Program-made: the position numbers and the translations under genes | Part shown: positions 26,692-34,630 of the stretch, piece by piece | Layout: each line of letters opens with the position of its first letter | Position numbering within the stretch: the stretch's first letter is position 1 | The notes under the pieces: generated by a model | Databases searched by the model: none | The model's input: only the letters and a program-made list of their open reading frames with translations | What the model was told of the DNA's origin: nothing | Assembly: GCF_041583835.1 (NCBI RefSeq) | Contig: NZ_JBFHFC010000001.1 | Location: 124,001-188,000 of the forward strand | DNA length: 64,000 nt | Direction: 5' to 3' | Source: Thiomicrorhabdus sp041583835 | Lineage (GTDB): Bacteria > Pseudomonadota > Gammaproteobacteria > Thiomicrospirales > Thiomicrospiraceae

Positions 26692-27525
26692 ATGAAATTA
26701 TGTCACTTTGAAGCTGGCATTGATCAGCCTCTGTTTTTGATTGCCGGCCCATGTGTTATCGAATCTGAGCAACTTACTCTCGATACCGCAGGCCAACTAA
26801 AAGAGATGACCGATGAACTGGGGATTCCATTCATTTTCAAGTCGTCATACGATAAAGCAAACCGCACTTCAACCAACAGCTTTCGCGGCTTAGGCATCGA
26901 AGAAGGTTTACGTATCCTTCAAAAAGTAAAAGACGAGATCGGCGTACCGGTATTAACGGACGTTCACGAAGATACCCCGCTTGAAGAAGTATCGGATGTC
27001 GTAGACGTTCTACAAACGCCGGCATTCTTGGTTCGCCAAACTAACTTTATTCAGCGCGTTTGCAGCCAGGGATTACCGGTCAACATCAAGAAAGGGCAAT
27101 TCCAAGCGCCTTGGGATATGGATCAGGTCGTCGCCAAAGCTCGTGAAGTCGGCAACGACAATATCATGGTCTGTGACCGTGGAACCTCATTCGGTTACAA
27201 CACCTTGGTTTCAGATATGCGCGGTTTATCAACCATGCGCCGTACCGGATGCCCGGTCGTATTTGACGCCACTCATTCGGTGCAACAGCCGGGCGGGCAG
27301 GGAAGCACTTCAGGCGGACAAAGGGAAATGGTTCCGGTGTTGGCTCGTGCAGCAACCGCCGTCGGGATTTCCGGTTTATTTATGGAAACTCACCCGAACC
27401 CTGAAAAGGCGTTAAGTGACGGGCCTAACATGTGGCCGATCGGAAATTTAAAACCGTTACTAACGACCCTAAAACAGATTGATGACTTGGTAAAATCGGA
27501 AGGTTTTATAGAAAACACAATTTAA
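26692..27525 (+). CDS. kdsA: 3-deoxy-8-phosphooctulonate synthase
   Basis: KdsA condenses phosphoenolpyruvate with arabinose 5-phosphate to make KDO-8-phosphate for the LPS inner core. From ATG 26692 the protein is 277 aa; a TTG at 26686 is a weaker start. Signatures are FLIAGPCVIES, FKSSYDKANRTS, NIKKGQFQAPWDM and FDATHSVQQPGG. The position corresponding to the metal Cys of class II enzymes (AGPCVIE) is Cys, as in many family members. It is translationally linked to pyrG. Confidence 0.97.
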   Translation: MKLCHFEAGIDQPLFLIAGPCVIESEQLTLDTAGQLKEMTDELGIPFIFKSSYDKANRTSTNSFRGLGIEEGLRILQKVKDEIGVPVLTDVHEDTPLEEVSDVVDVLQTPAFLVRQTNFIQRVCSQGLPVNIKKGQFQAPWDMDQVVAKAREVGNDNIMVCDRGTSFGYNTLVSDMRGLSTMRRTGCPVVFDATHSVQQPGGQGSTSGGQREMVPVLARAATAVGISGLFMETHPNPEKALSDGPNMWPIGNLKPLLTTLKQIDDLVKSEGFIENTI

Positions 27526-27606
27526 CCCTATAAATTGTCATCCTTTTGTTATATAACCGTTTTAAAATAACAGATACAAAAAATTTTAGTTAAACAGGAA
27601 AAAAGA

Positions 27607-28887
27607 ATGTCATTAATTAAAGATATTAAAGCGCGCCAGGTGATCGATTCACGTGGTAATCCTACCGTAGAAGCAGATGTTTATTTGGAAGATGGTTCTT
27701 TCGGACGTGGTATTTCACCATCTGGTGCCTCTACCGGTTCACGCGAAGCGATTGAACTACGCGATGGAGACAAGTCCAAATTTGGTGGTAAGGGCGTTTT
27801 AACTGCGGTTAATAACATTAACACTGAAATCAAAGCCGCTCTTATCGGTAAAGATGCAACCAACCAAGCTGACATCGATAACACTATGATCGAACTTGAC
27901 GGTACCGAAAACAAAGGTCGTCTTGGCGCAAACGCAATCTTGGCTGTTTCTATCGCTACTGCACAAGCGGCGGCTAAATCAAAAGGTTTGCCTTTATACG
28001 CTTACCTTAAGACCGACGACTACAAGATGCCGGTACCAATGATGAACATCATCAACGGTGGTGAGCACGCTGATAACTCGGTTGATTTCCAAGAATTCAT
28101 GATCATGCCGGTTGGCGCACCTTCAATGTCCGAAGCGATTCGTTACGGTGCGGAAGTTTTCCATGCGTTGAAAAAAGTATTGCACGATAAAGGTTACAAC
28201 ACCGCTGTTGGTGATGAAGGTGGATTTGCACCTGACCTTAAATCAAACGAAGAAGCGATTACCGTTATTCTTGAAGCAATCGAAGCAGCCGGTTATAAAG
28301 CTGGCGAAGACATTATGATTGCCATGGATGCTGCGTCTTCCGAACTTTATAAAGATGGGAAATACTTCCTGGCTTCTGAAAACAAAACTTTAACTTCTGC
28401 GGAAATGGTCGATTTCCTAGGCGAATGGGTTAACAAATACCCAATCATCTCTATCGAAGACGGTTTGGACGAATCAGACTGGGACGGTTTCAAATTGCAA
28501 ACTGAAAAGTTCGGCGACCGTTTGCAGATCGTCGGTGACGACTTGTTCGTAACCAACCCTAAAATCCTTAAGGAAGGGATCGAAAAGGGAATCGCTAACT
28601 CTATCCTGATCAAAATCAACCAGATCGGTACTTTGACTGAAACTTTCGAAGCCATCGCAATGGCTAAAAAAGCAGGGTATACCGCTGTTGTTTCTCACCG
28701 TTCAGGTGAAACCGAAGATACAGTTATCGCTGATATCGCAGTCGCAACAGGCGCTGGACAAATCAAGACCGGTTCTTTGTCGCGTACCGACCGTATCGCT
28801 AAATACAACCAGTTGATTCGCATCGAAGAAGCTTTAGGTGATGAAGCGGTTTACCCAGGTAAAGCTGCATTTTACAACTTGAAATAA
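27607..28887 (+). CDS. eno: Enolase
   Basis: Enolase interconverts 2-phosphoglycerate and phosphoenolpyruvate and is also a degradosome component in many gammaproteobacteria. The 426 aa protein carries ARQVIDSRGNPTVEADV, GASTGSREAIELRD, the metal ligands in AMDAASSE, SIEDGLDESDWDG and GDDLFVTN, and the catalytic Lys region ILIKINQIGTLTE plus SHRSGETEDT. Its nearest neighbours kdsA and ftsB are conserved. Confidence 0.98.
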   Translation: MSLIKDIKARQVIDSRGNPTVEADVYLEDGSFGRGISPSGASTGSREAIELRDGDKSKFGGKGVLTAVNNINTEIKAALIGKDATNQADIDNTMIELDGTENKGRLGANAILAVSIATAQAAAKSKGLPLYAYLKTDDYKMPVPMMNIINGGEHADNSVDFQEFMIMPVGAPSMSEAIRYGAEVFHALKKVLHDKGYNTAVGDEGGFAPDLKSNEEAITVILEAIEAAGYKAGEDIMIAMDAASSELYKDGKYFLASENKTLTSAEMVDFLGEWVNKYPIISIEDGLDESDWDGFKLQTEKFGDRLQIVGDDLFVTNPKILKEGIEKGIANSILIKINQIGTLTETFEAIAMAKKAGYTAVVSHRSGETEDTVIADIAVATGAGQIKTGSLSRTDRIAKYNQLIRIEEALGDEAVYPGKAAFYNLK

Positions 28888-28935
28888 ACAGAACGATTTG
28901 ATGAGTTCATGTACCCGTAAGTTACAAGAAGTTCT

Positions 28936-29238
28936 ATGAAACGTCTTTATCTTGTCCTTGGGCTCATCATCGTGATTCTATTAGCTCGCTTACTTTCCTC
29001 CAACGGAGGAATCGGCGAGCTTTTTAGTTTACAGAATCAACTCACCCAACTTGAAAATCAATTAGCTGAACAGCAAAGGCTAAACGCCGAGCTATCGCAG
29101 CAAGTTAAGGATTTGCAGACGCAAAATAGCGCGGTAGAAACCTTGGCTCGACAAACCTTGGGAATGATCGCTAAAGATGAAGTTTTTATCGAAGTGATTG
29201 AAACCAAATCATCACATGTCAACGATTCGGTCAAATAA
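28936..29238 (+). CDS. ftsB: Cell division protein FtsB
   Basis: FtsB is a small bitopic protein that joins FtsL and FtsQ at the divisome. The 100 aa product has one N-terminal membrane helix (LVLGLIIVILLARLL, about 5-20) followed by a leucine-zipper coiled coil from about 33 to 70 (LQNQLTQLENQLAEQQRLNAELSQQ, quoted in parts of the heptad run). The conserved C-terminal box is ETLARQTLGMIAKDEVFIEVIE. ispD and ispF, its usual followers, are absent: a minus-strand Smr gene lies next. Confidence 0.95.
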   Translation: MKRLYLVLGLIIVILLARLLSSNGGIGELFSLQNQLTQLENQLAEQQRLNAELSQQVKDLQTQNSAVETLARQTLGMIAKDEVFIEVIETKSSHVNDSVK

Positions 29239-29344
29239 GACAGTACGTCCGATACCCCTTAAAACACTTTCAAACAATAAAAAAGAAAGTTCCAGACTCA
29301 AACACAAATCCAACCTAACCATTTGTTATTAAAGTGAAATCAGA

Positions 29345-29902
29345 TCAGTGCGCTTTTAACAACACATAAACACTTCCCGTTCCGCCGTCTTTCGGCTGAG
29401 TACTACAAAATGCGATAACTTGTTTTAATTGTCTTAAACGCATATTTGCGAGGTTCTTCAATACCGGCGCATCGGTTTCGGAATTATATCCTTTGCCGTG
29501 AATGACAAGGACGCTACGCTTATGGGCGTGGTAACAACGATGAATAAATGCCTGCAAAGTTTCATCGGCTGCCTGCTCAGTCAAACCGTGTAAATCCAAC
29601 TCGGCCTCGATCGGAAACTCGCCTTTTTTAAGACGACTTAAATCTTGGAGGCGTAACCCCTTACGGTGATACAGCAAACTTTCAAAAGCGCCTACTGTTG
29701 AACTACCGTCATGATTTTCAATGACGTCAACCGTTAACTCGACCTGTCGTTGCTTTTGCTTGATGCCTTTTATCGTTTGATGGTAACGTACACGCTGTAA
29801 CCCCGACTGCTGCTGCGATACCTTGGATTTTTGATTGAGCGGTTTAACTCCATCCATCGCTTCAGTAAATAAGGATTTATCTTCTGCTGACAACTTAGAC
29901 AC
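29345..29902 (-). CDS. smrA: Smr-domain DNA endonuclease-like protein (SmrA type)
   Basis: A 185 aa protein with a disordered, basic N-terminal half and a C-terminal Smr domain (about 95-185). The Smr core reads ELDLHGLTEQAADETLQAF, then LVIHGKGYNS and GGTGSVYVLLK, where the DxH and HGxG motifs form the nicking site in MutS2 and related proteins. E. coli SmrA (YdaL) has similar architecture; SmrB is the alternative. It lies between ftsB and surE on the opposite strand, where ispD-ispF-truD are usually found. Confidence 0.88.
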   Translation of the reverse strand: MSKLSAEDKSLFTEAMDGVKPLNQKSKVSQQQSGLQRVRYHQTIKGIKQKQRQVELTVDVIENHDGSSTVGAFESLLYHRKGLRLQDLSRLKKGEFPIEAELDLHGLTEQAADETLQAFIHRCYHAHKRSVLVIHGKGYNSETDAPVLKNLANMRLRQLKQVIAFCSTQPKDGGTGSVYVLLKAH

Positions 29903-29950
29903 TATATAATCTTCATACTATAAAAATTTCGAAATAGGTTATTTTACCTG

Positions 29951-30721
29951 ATGAACATTCTTCTCTCCAATGACGACGGCTATTTAGCCCCCGGTATTAG
30001 GGTTTTATTTGAAACTTTGCAAAAACAAGTCCAATTTAAAGAGTTGGTCATGCTGGCTCCGGATCGTAATCGAAGCGCCGCCAGTAACTCGTTAACTTTA
30101 TTGGAACCTTTACGCATTCAAAACCAATCCACTAGCGACGACCCGCACGCCAACTGCCGAATTTTCAGCGTTAACGGCACCCCAACGGACTGCGTCCATC
30201 TTGGGATTAACGGCGCACTGGATTTTCAACCGGATATCGTCATATCGGGCATTAACGACGGCGCCAATATGGGCGATGACGTTTTGTATTCAGGGACGGT
30301 TGCCGCAGCGACGGAAGGGCGCTTCTTAGGTAAGCCATCGATTGCCGTCTCGCTCTGCGGAGACCAACATTTCGAAACGGCAGCACATGTCCTGATTAAA
30401 TTCTTAAGCCAGCTTCCACCGATCAGTGCGGACACCATTATCAACATCAATGTGCCCGATATTCCGCTTACCGAACTTCAAGGCATCAAAATCACCCGTT
30501 TAGGTAAGCGCCACTGCTCGGAACCGGTCGTTAAACAGACCGATCCGAGAGGCAAGCCGATTTACTGGATCGGACCTGCAGGCGACGCAGCCGATGCGGG
30601 CGAGGGAACGGACTTTCACGCGGTAGAACAGGGTTATGCGTCTATTACACCGCTTAAAATCGACCTTAGTCATTATGAGATGATGGAAACATTACAACAA
30701 TGGGCACACACGAATCCTTAA
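29951..30721 (+). CDS. surE: 5'/3'-nucleotidase SurE
   Basis: SurE is a metal-dependent phosphatase acting on nucleoside monophosphates and short polyphosphate, linked to stationary-phase survival. The 256 aa protein begins ILLSNDDGYLAPGIRVL with the metal ligands Asp8-Asp9 (NDD). Other signatures are APDRNRSAASNSLTL and the SGINDGANMGDDVLYSGTVAAA active-site loop. Its start is 48 bp from the divergent Smr gene. pcm overlaps its last 22 bp. Confidence 0.97.
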   Translation: MNILLSNDDGYLAPGIRVLFETLQKQVQFKELVMLAPDRNRSAASNSLTLLEPLRIQNQSTSDDPHANCRIFSVNGTPTDCVHLGINGALDFQPDIVISGINDGANMGDDVLYSGTVAAATEGRFLGKPSIAVSLCGDQHFETAAHVLIKFLSQLPPISADTIININVPDIPLTELQGIKITRLGKRHCSEPVVKQTDPRGKPIYWIGPAGDAADAGEGTDFHAVEQGYASITPLKIDLSHYEMMETLQQWAHTNP

Positions 30722-31449
30722 CATTAAATAGTATCCTGGCCGAACAACTACTCTCCAAACCAGCCGAATACCCCAACAGCGCGTTTCAATTTAACCAAGG
30801 CGTGGGAATGACTTCGCAGCGAACCCGAGACCGCCTTATTCGCCGGCTAATGGAGTTGGGCATATCGGACCACCGCGTGCTTAATGCCATGCGTGTGGTA
30901 CCAAGACACCTTTTCCTCGACGAAGCGATGGGCACTCGGTCTTACGAAGATACCGCTTTACCGATCGGCTATGGTCAGACCATTTCACAGCCTATTGTCG
31001 TCGCCACCATGACACAGTGGTTGCTGGCGGACACTGCAAACTACCCAATGGATAAAGTCCTTGAAATCGGTACCGGATCGGGCTATCAAACTGCCGTATT
31101 GTCACTCTTGGTCAAACAACTATTCAGTGTAGAACGCATTGAACCGCTTACCCGTAAAGCACAGACGGTCATCCAATCACTGGATCTTGACAATATTCAA
31201 TTTGATTTAAGTGACGGGCATTGGGGCTGGCCATCCAATGCACCTTTTGACGGCATCATTTCAGCGGCAGCCCCCGAAAAACTACCGGAAGAATTGATCA
31301 GCCAACTTAAGATAGGCGGGCGCCTTGTGATGCCGATCGGCGAGGAACAACAACTTTTATACGGATTCGTTAAAACCTCAACCGGTGTCAAAAAGACCTG
31401 TCTTGGAGAGGTTTTATTTGTTCCCATGAAACAAGGAATTGAAGAGTGA
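30700..31449 (+). CDS. pcm: Protein-L-isoaspartate O-methyltransferase
   Basis: Pcm repairs isoaspartyl residues in aged proteins using S-adenosylmethionine. The open frame from ATG 30700 gives 249 aa and overlaps surE; the family core starts at Met37 (ATG 30808, MTSQRTRDRLIRRLMELGI), and the extra 36 residues may or may not be translated. Motifs are LPIGYGQTISQP, the SAM-binding LEIGTGSGYQTAVL, and the C-terminal GGRLVMPIGE. The order surE-pcm-nlpD is conserved. Confidence 0.95.
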   Translation: MGTHESLTLNSILAEQLLSKPAEYPNSAFQFNQGVGMTSQRTRDRLIRRLMELGISDHRVLNAMRVVPRHLFLDEAMGTRSYEDTALPIGYGQTISQPIVVATMTQWLLADTANYPMDKVLEIGTGSGYQTAVLSLLVKQLFSVERIEPLTRKAQTVIQSLDLDNIQFDLSDGHWGWPSNAPFDGIISAAAPEKLPEELISQLKIGGRLVMPIGEEQQLLYGFVKTSTGVKKTCLGEVLFVPMKQGIEE

Positions 31450-32024
31450 GCTTATTTTCCACCCTGTATGATAAAACCCTAATTTGGGCTAAACACCCGA
31501 AAGCCCCTTGGTACTTAGGTGGCATGAGTTTCGCTGAATCTTCTTTTTTCCCCATCCCGCCCGATGTCATGCTAATGCCGATGGCTCTAGCCAAACCGCA
31601 AAAAGCCTTCCACTACGCCTGGATTACCACGATATTTTCTTTACTGGGTGGGCTTTTAGGTTATGCCATCGGCTTTTGGCTCTTGGAAGCCATCTGGCCG
31701 ACAATTCAAACATTGGGCTACGAAGCCCGCTACCATCAAGTTGAAGAGTTCTTCAATGAATACGGTGTTTGGGTGGTTTTTGCCGCCGGTTTCAGTCCTA
31801 TTCCGTATAAACTATTTACAGTCACGGCCGGAGCCACTAACATGGCTCTATTACCTTTTTTAATCGCTTCATTCGTCGGACGAGGCGCTCGCTTCTTTTT
31901 GGTTGCTTGGGTCATGAAAGTCGGCGGAGAGCGCTATGAAGAAAAAATACGACAGTGGATTGATTGGTTGGGTTGGCTGGCAGTCGGCCTGATTGCTCTA
32001 TATCTTGTAATAAAACTCACGTAA
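31446..32024 (+). CDS. DedA/YqaA-like SNARE-associated membrane protein
   Basis: A 192 aa inner-membrane protein of the VTT/SNARE-associated superfamily. GTG 31446 overlaps the pcm stop (GTGA). The motif ESSFFPIPPDVMLMPMALAKP near residues 30-50 is the re-entrant-loop signature, followed by WITTIFSLLGGLLGYAIGFWL and a conserved F(A)GFSPIPYKLFTVTAG block. Family members move or scramble lipids such as C55 carrier in some bacteria; the exact substrate is unknown here. Insertion between pcm and nlpD is seen in related sulfur oxidisers, from memory. A second, shorter YqaA lies at 59551-59982. Confidence 0.85.
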   Translation: MSLFSTLYDKTLIWAKHPKAPWYLGGMSFAESSFFPIPPDVMLMPMALAKPQKAFHYAWITTIFSLLGGLLGYAIGFWLLEAIWPTIQTLGYEARYHQVEEFFNEYGVWVVFAAGFSPIPYKLFTVTAGATNMALLPFLIASFVGRGARFFLVAWVMKVGGERYEEKIRQWIDWLGWLAVGLIALYLVIKLT

Positions 32025-32037
32025 CAACGGCGAGACA

Positions 32038-32781
32038 ATGGCTTTTGAATTTTCAAAAAACGATAGATCAATCTCAAAACCGAATTTTTTGATCGCGGCT
32101 TCGGTAGCCGCCTTTTCCAGCTTATTAATGCTTTCCGGTTGCTCAAGCACACCCAGTTCAAACTACTTGCATCTAGAGCAAGGTCCGCATACAAGAACCA
32201 ACGGATCGTCGCAATGCGGCCAGGTTTACAAAGTGCGCAGTGGCGACACTTTAAGTCAAATCGCGGTTAAATGCAGAGTCAACATGAATCAGTTAGCCTA
32301 TGCAAACGATCTCTTGCCGCCCTATACGATTCATATAAACCAGAAACTGGTTGTTCCCCAAAACGGTTCCACGGCGCAAAAGCATTTTGAACGTTCTCAA
32401 AAAGCAAAACAAATGGCTTCATGGAATTGGCCGATGGATCCGAAACTACAATATCAATACAAACGCGATCCTTCAGGCTTGAATGCTTTGGAAATTTACG
32501 GCGTACCCGGATTACCGATAAAATCGGTTGAAGAGGGCGAGGTGGTATATGCAGGCGACGGCATCTCCCATTTCGGCCTTCTCGTCATGATCAAACACCC
32601 AAGCGGCTATTTAAGTACCTACGCTCATAACAGCCGTATACTGGTCAAAGAAGGGCAAAAAGTAAAGTCGGGGCAAACCATCGCGGCGCTTGGAGCAAGC
32701 GGGGAAACCGACCGACCGAAACTTTATCTTGAAGCGCGTTATCGTGGCAGGAAAGTGGACGCGAAACAACTCTTTAGATAA
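32038..32781 (+). CDS. nlpD: NlpD-like lipoprotein, LysM and degenerate M23 domains
   Basis: NlpD activates the amidase AmiC for septal peptidoglycan splitting. The 247 aa protein has a lipobox LSGC with lipid-bearing Cys35, a LysM domain (YKVRSGDTLSQIAVKCRVN, about 64-105) and a C-terminal LytM domain (about 145-245). The zinc ligands are not conserved: the place of HLHFE reads KLYLEARY, as in other catalytically dead NlpD proteins. It closes the surE-pcm run; rpoS, whose main promoter often lies inside nlpD, does not follow. Confidence 0.92.
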   Translation: MAFEFSKNDRSISKPNFLIAASVAAFSSLLMLSGCSSTPSSNYLHLEQGPHTRTNGSSQCGQVYKVRSGDTLSQIAVKCRVNMNQLAYANDLLPPYTIHINQKLVVPQNGSTAQKHFERSQKAKQMASWNWPMDPKLQYQYKRDPSGLNALEIYGVPGLPIKSVEEGEVVYAGDGISHFGLLVMIKHPSGYLSTYAHNSRILVKEGQKVKSGQTIAALGASGETDRPKLYLEARYRGRKVDAKQLFR

Positions 32782-32823
32782 TTAATCCAATCGAACACCA
32801 GAGATTAAATTAATCCTGTGATA

Positions 32824-33207
32824 TCAATTGGTTACGGCATCCATAATTAAGCCAAGAACCACTTCCCGATCTTCGGTCGTCAATACATTATAAGTTCGAC
32901 AAGCGGCCATATTATTCATTACCTCCAAAGCAATTCCTTTTTGGGCGCAATAGGCGAATAGACGAGGCTCCGGAAAAACTTGCTGCTCTCCGGTTCCCAA
33001 AATAATAACTTCCGGCTGCAGAGCAAGTAATTGATCCAAATGCTCGGTTTCAAGCTCACTGATATGTTTGCATGCCCAATCTTTAATCAACTCTTTTTGG
33101 TTCAGATAACAACTTTCATGAATGGTCTGATCATTGATTTTGACCGTTCCGGGTTCGTAACGCTTAACCGCATAAACATTTGAGTCGCGATGCTCGGTAA
33201 ATTTCAT
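32824..33207 (-). CDS. Mth938-like domain (DUF498) protein
   Basis: A 127 aa cytoplasmic protein of the Mth938/AAMDC superfamily, related to the mitochondrial complex I assembly factor NDUFAF3. Recognisable parts are VKRYEPGTVKINDQTIHESCYL, LQPEVIILGTGEQQVFP and MNNMAACRTYNVLTTEDREVVLGL, the family's conserved C-terminal block. The function in bacteria is unknown. It converges on nlpD with 42 bp between and diverges from alaC. Confidence 0.85.
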   Translation of the reverse strand: MKFTEHRDSNVYAVKRYEPGTVKINDQTIHESCYLNQKELIKDWACKHISELETEHLDQLLALQPEVIILGTGEQQVFPEPRLFAYCAQKGIALEVMNNMAACRTYNVLTTEDREVVLGLIMDAVTN

Positions 33208-33257
33208 AAAATTCAGTCTCGTTTTGGATATTTAAAGTATAACGTAGCATTCGCCAC

Positions 33258-33280
33258 AAATCCGCTATTAAAGCGGATTT
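33258..33280. promoter_or_regulatory. Inverted repeat between the Mth938-like gene and alaC
   Basis: AAATCCGCT-ATTAA-AGCGGATTT, perfect 9-bp arms, upstream of the alaC promoter and 50 bp from the Mth938-like start. It could be an operator or an RNA hairpin. Confidence 0.5.
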
Positions 33281-33296
33281 ATCTGATGATTATCAA

Positions 33297-33324
33297 TTGA
33301 CGAAACAAAATGTTTCTGTATCAT
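33297..33324 (+). promoter_or_regulatory. alaC promoter with palindrome in the spacer
   Basis: TTGACG (33297-33302), 16 bp, TATCAT (33319-33324). The spacer holds the palindrome GAAACA-AAA-TGTTTC (33302-33316), a likely repressor site. Confidence 0.65.
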
Positions 33325-33388
33325 TAGTCGTTTATAAAAAATTTCTATTTTAACGCTTTTTTGCGTGGCTCACAGAAGGCTAAATTTC

Positions 33389-34585
33389 GTGATAGAAGAG
33401 TTCCAGAGAATTAAAAGACTTCCACCCTATGTGTTCAATATTGTCGGTGAATTAAAAGCCGAAGCGCGTAGAAGAGGGGAAGATATTATCGATTTTGGTA
33501 TGGGGAATCCTGACCAAGATACGCCTAAGCATATCGTTGATAAGCTAATTGAAGTTGTACAACGTGAAGGCACGCACCGTTACTCGGTTTCACAAGGAAT
33601 TCCGCGTTTACGTAAAGCGATCTGTAACTGGTACAAAAAAAATTACGATGTTGATTTGGATTCCAATACGGAAGCCGTTGTCACCATCGGTTCCAAAGAA
33701 GGTCTTGCCCACCTGGCGATGGCCACAGTCGACAAAGGGGATACCGTCCTGGTTCCTAACCCGGCTTACCCGATTCACCCATACGGTTTCGTCATCGCCG
33801 GTGCGGATATTCGTCATGTACGCATGACACCGGAAGTCGACTTTTTCGACGAATTGGAAAAAGCCATTAAAGAGTCATGGCCAAAACCTAAAATGTTGGT
33901 TCTGAACTTCCCTGGAAATCCGACCACCCAAACCGTTGAGTTGGAGTTCTTCGAAAAAGTCGTAGCGATCGCCAAGGAACACAGCATTTGGGTCATTCAC
34001 GATTTAGCCTATGCCGACATCGTATTCGACGGTTATAAAGCGCCGTCCATTCTTCAAGTTGAAGGGGCTAAAGACATCGCGGTTGAATTCTATACGCTGT
34101 CCAAAAGTTATAACATGCCAGGATGGCGCGTCGGCTTCATGGTCGGTAACCCGACTTTGGTCAACGCACTGAAACGTATGAAATCCTATCTGGATTACGG
34201 TACATTCACGCCAATTCAGGTTGCGGCAATCGCGGCACTTGAAGGCCCGCAGGAATGCGTTCAGGAAATCTGCGACATGTACAAGGTTCGTCGCGACGTA
34301 CTGTGCCAGGGATTAAACTCTATCGGCTGGAAGGTCACGCCGCCTAAGGCGACCATGTTCGTATGGGCACCGATTCCTGAAGAGTATAAGTCGATGGGAT
34401 CGATCGAGTTTTCCAAAAAACTGCTGACCGACGCCAAAGTGGCCGTCTCTCCGGGAGTCGGTTTCGGTGACTACGGTGACGACCACGTCCGTTTCGGCTT
34501 AATCGAAAACGAACACCGCACCCGTCAGGCGATTCGCGGTATTCGCGATATGTTCCGTAAAGACGGCTTAATCAAACAAGATTAA
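33389..34585 (+). CDS. alaC: Alanine transaminase AlaC
   Basis: A PLP-dependent fold-type I aminotransferase that makes alanine from pyruvate and glutamate; very close to E. coli AlaC along its length (RLPPYVFNIVGELKAEARRRGEDIIDFGMGNPD). The PLP lysine is in TLSKSYNMPGWRVGFMVGN, and the phosphate contacts are in NPAYPIHPYG and HDLAYADI. From GTG 33389, which has AGAAGG at good spacing, it is 398 aa; a GTG at 33365 would add eight residues. It is followed by hom after 45 bp, so aspartate-family synthesis may be co-transcribed. Confidence 0.94.
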   Translation: MIEEFQRIKRLPPYVFNIVGELKAEARRRGEDIIDFGMGNPDQDTPKHIVDKLIEVVQREGTHRYSVSQGIPRLRKAICNWYKKNYDVDLDSNTEAVVTIGSKEGLAHLAMATVDKGDTVLVPNPAYPIHPYGFVIAGADIRHVRMTPEVDFFDELEKAIKESWPKPKMLVLNFPGNPTTQTVELEFFEKVVAIAKEHSIWVIHDLAYADIVFDGYKAPSILQVEGAKDIAVEFYTLSKSYNMPGWRVGFMVGNPTLVNALKRMKSYLDYGTFTPIQVAAIAALEGPQECVQEICDMYKVRRDVLCQGLNSIGWKVTPPKATMFVWAPIPEEYKSMGSIEFSKKLLTDAKVAVSPGVGFGDYGDDHVRFGLIENEHRTRQAIRGIRDMFRKDGLIKQD

Positions 34586-34630
34586 ACAACACACACTCTG
34601 CAAAAAATACACAAACAGGAAACAAGCGAA

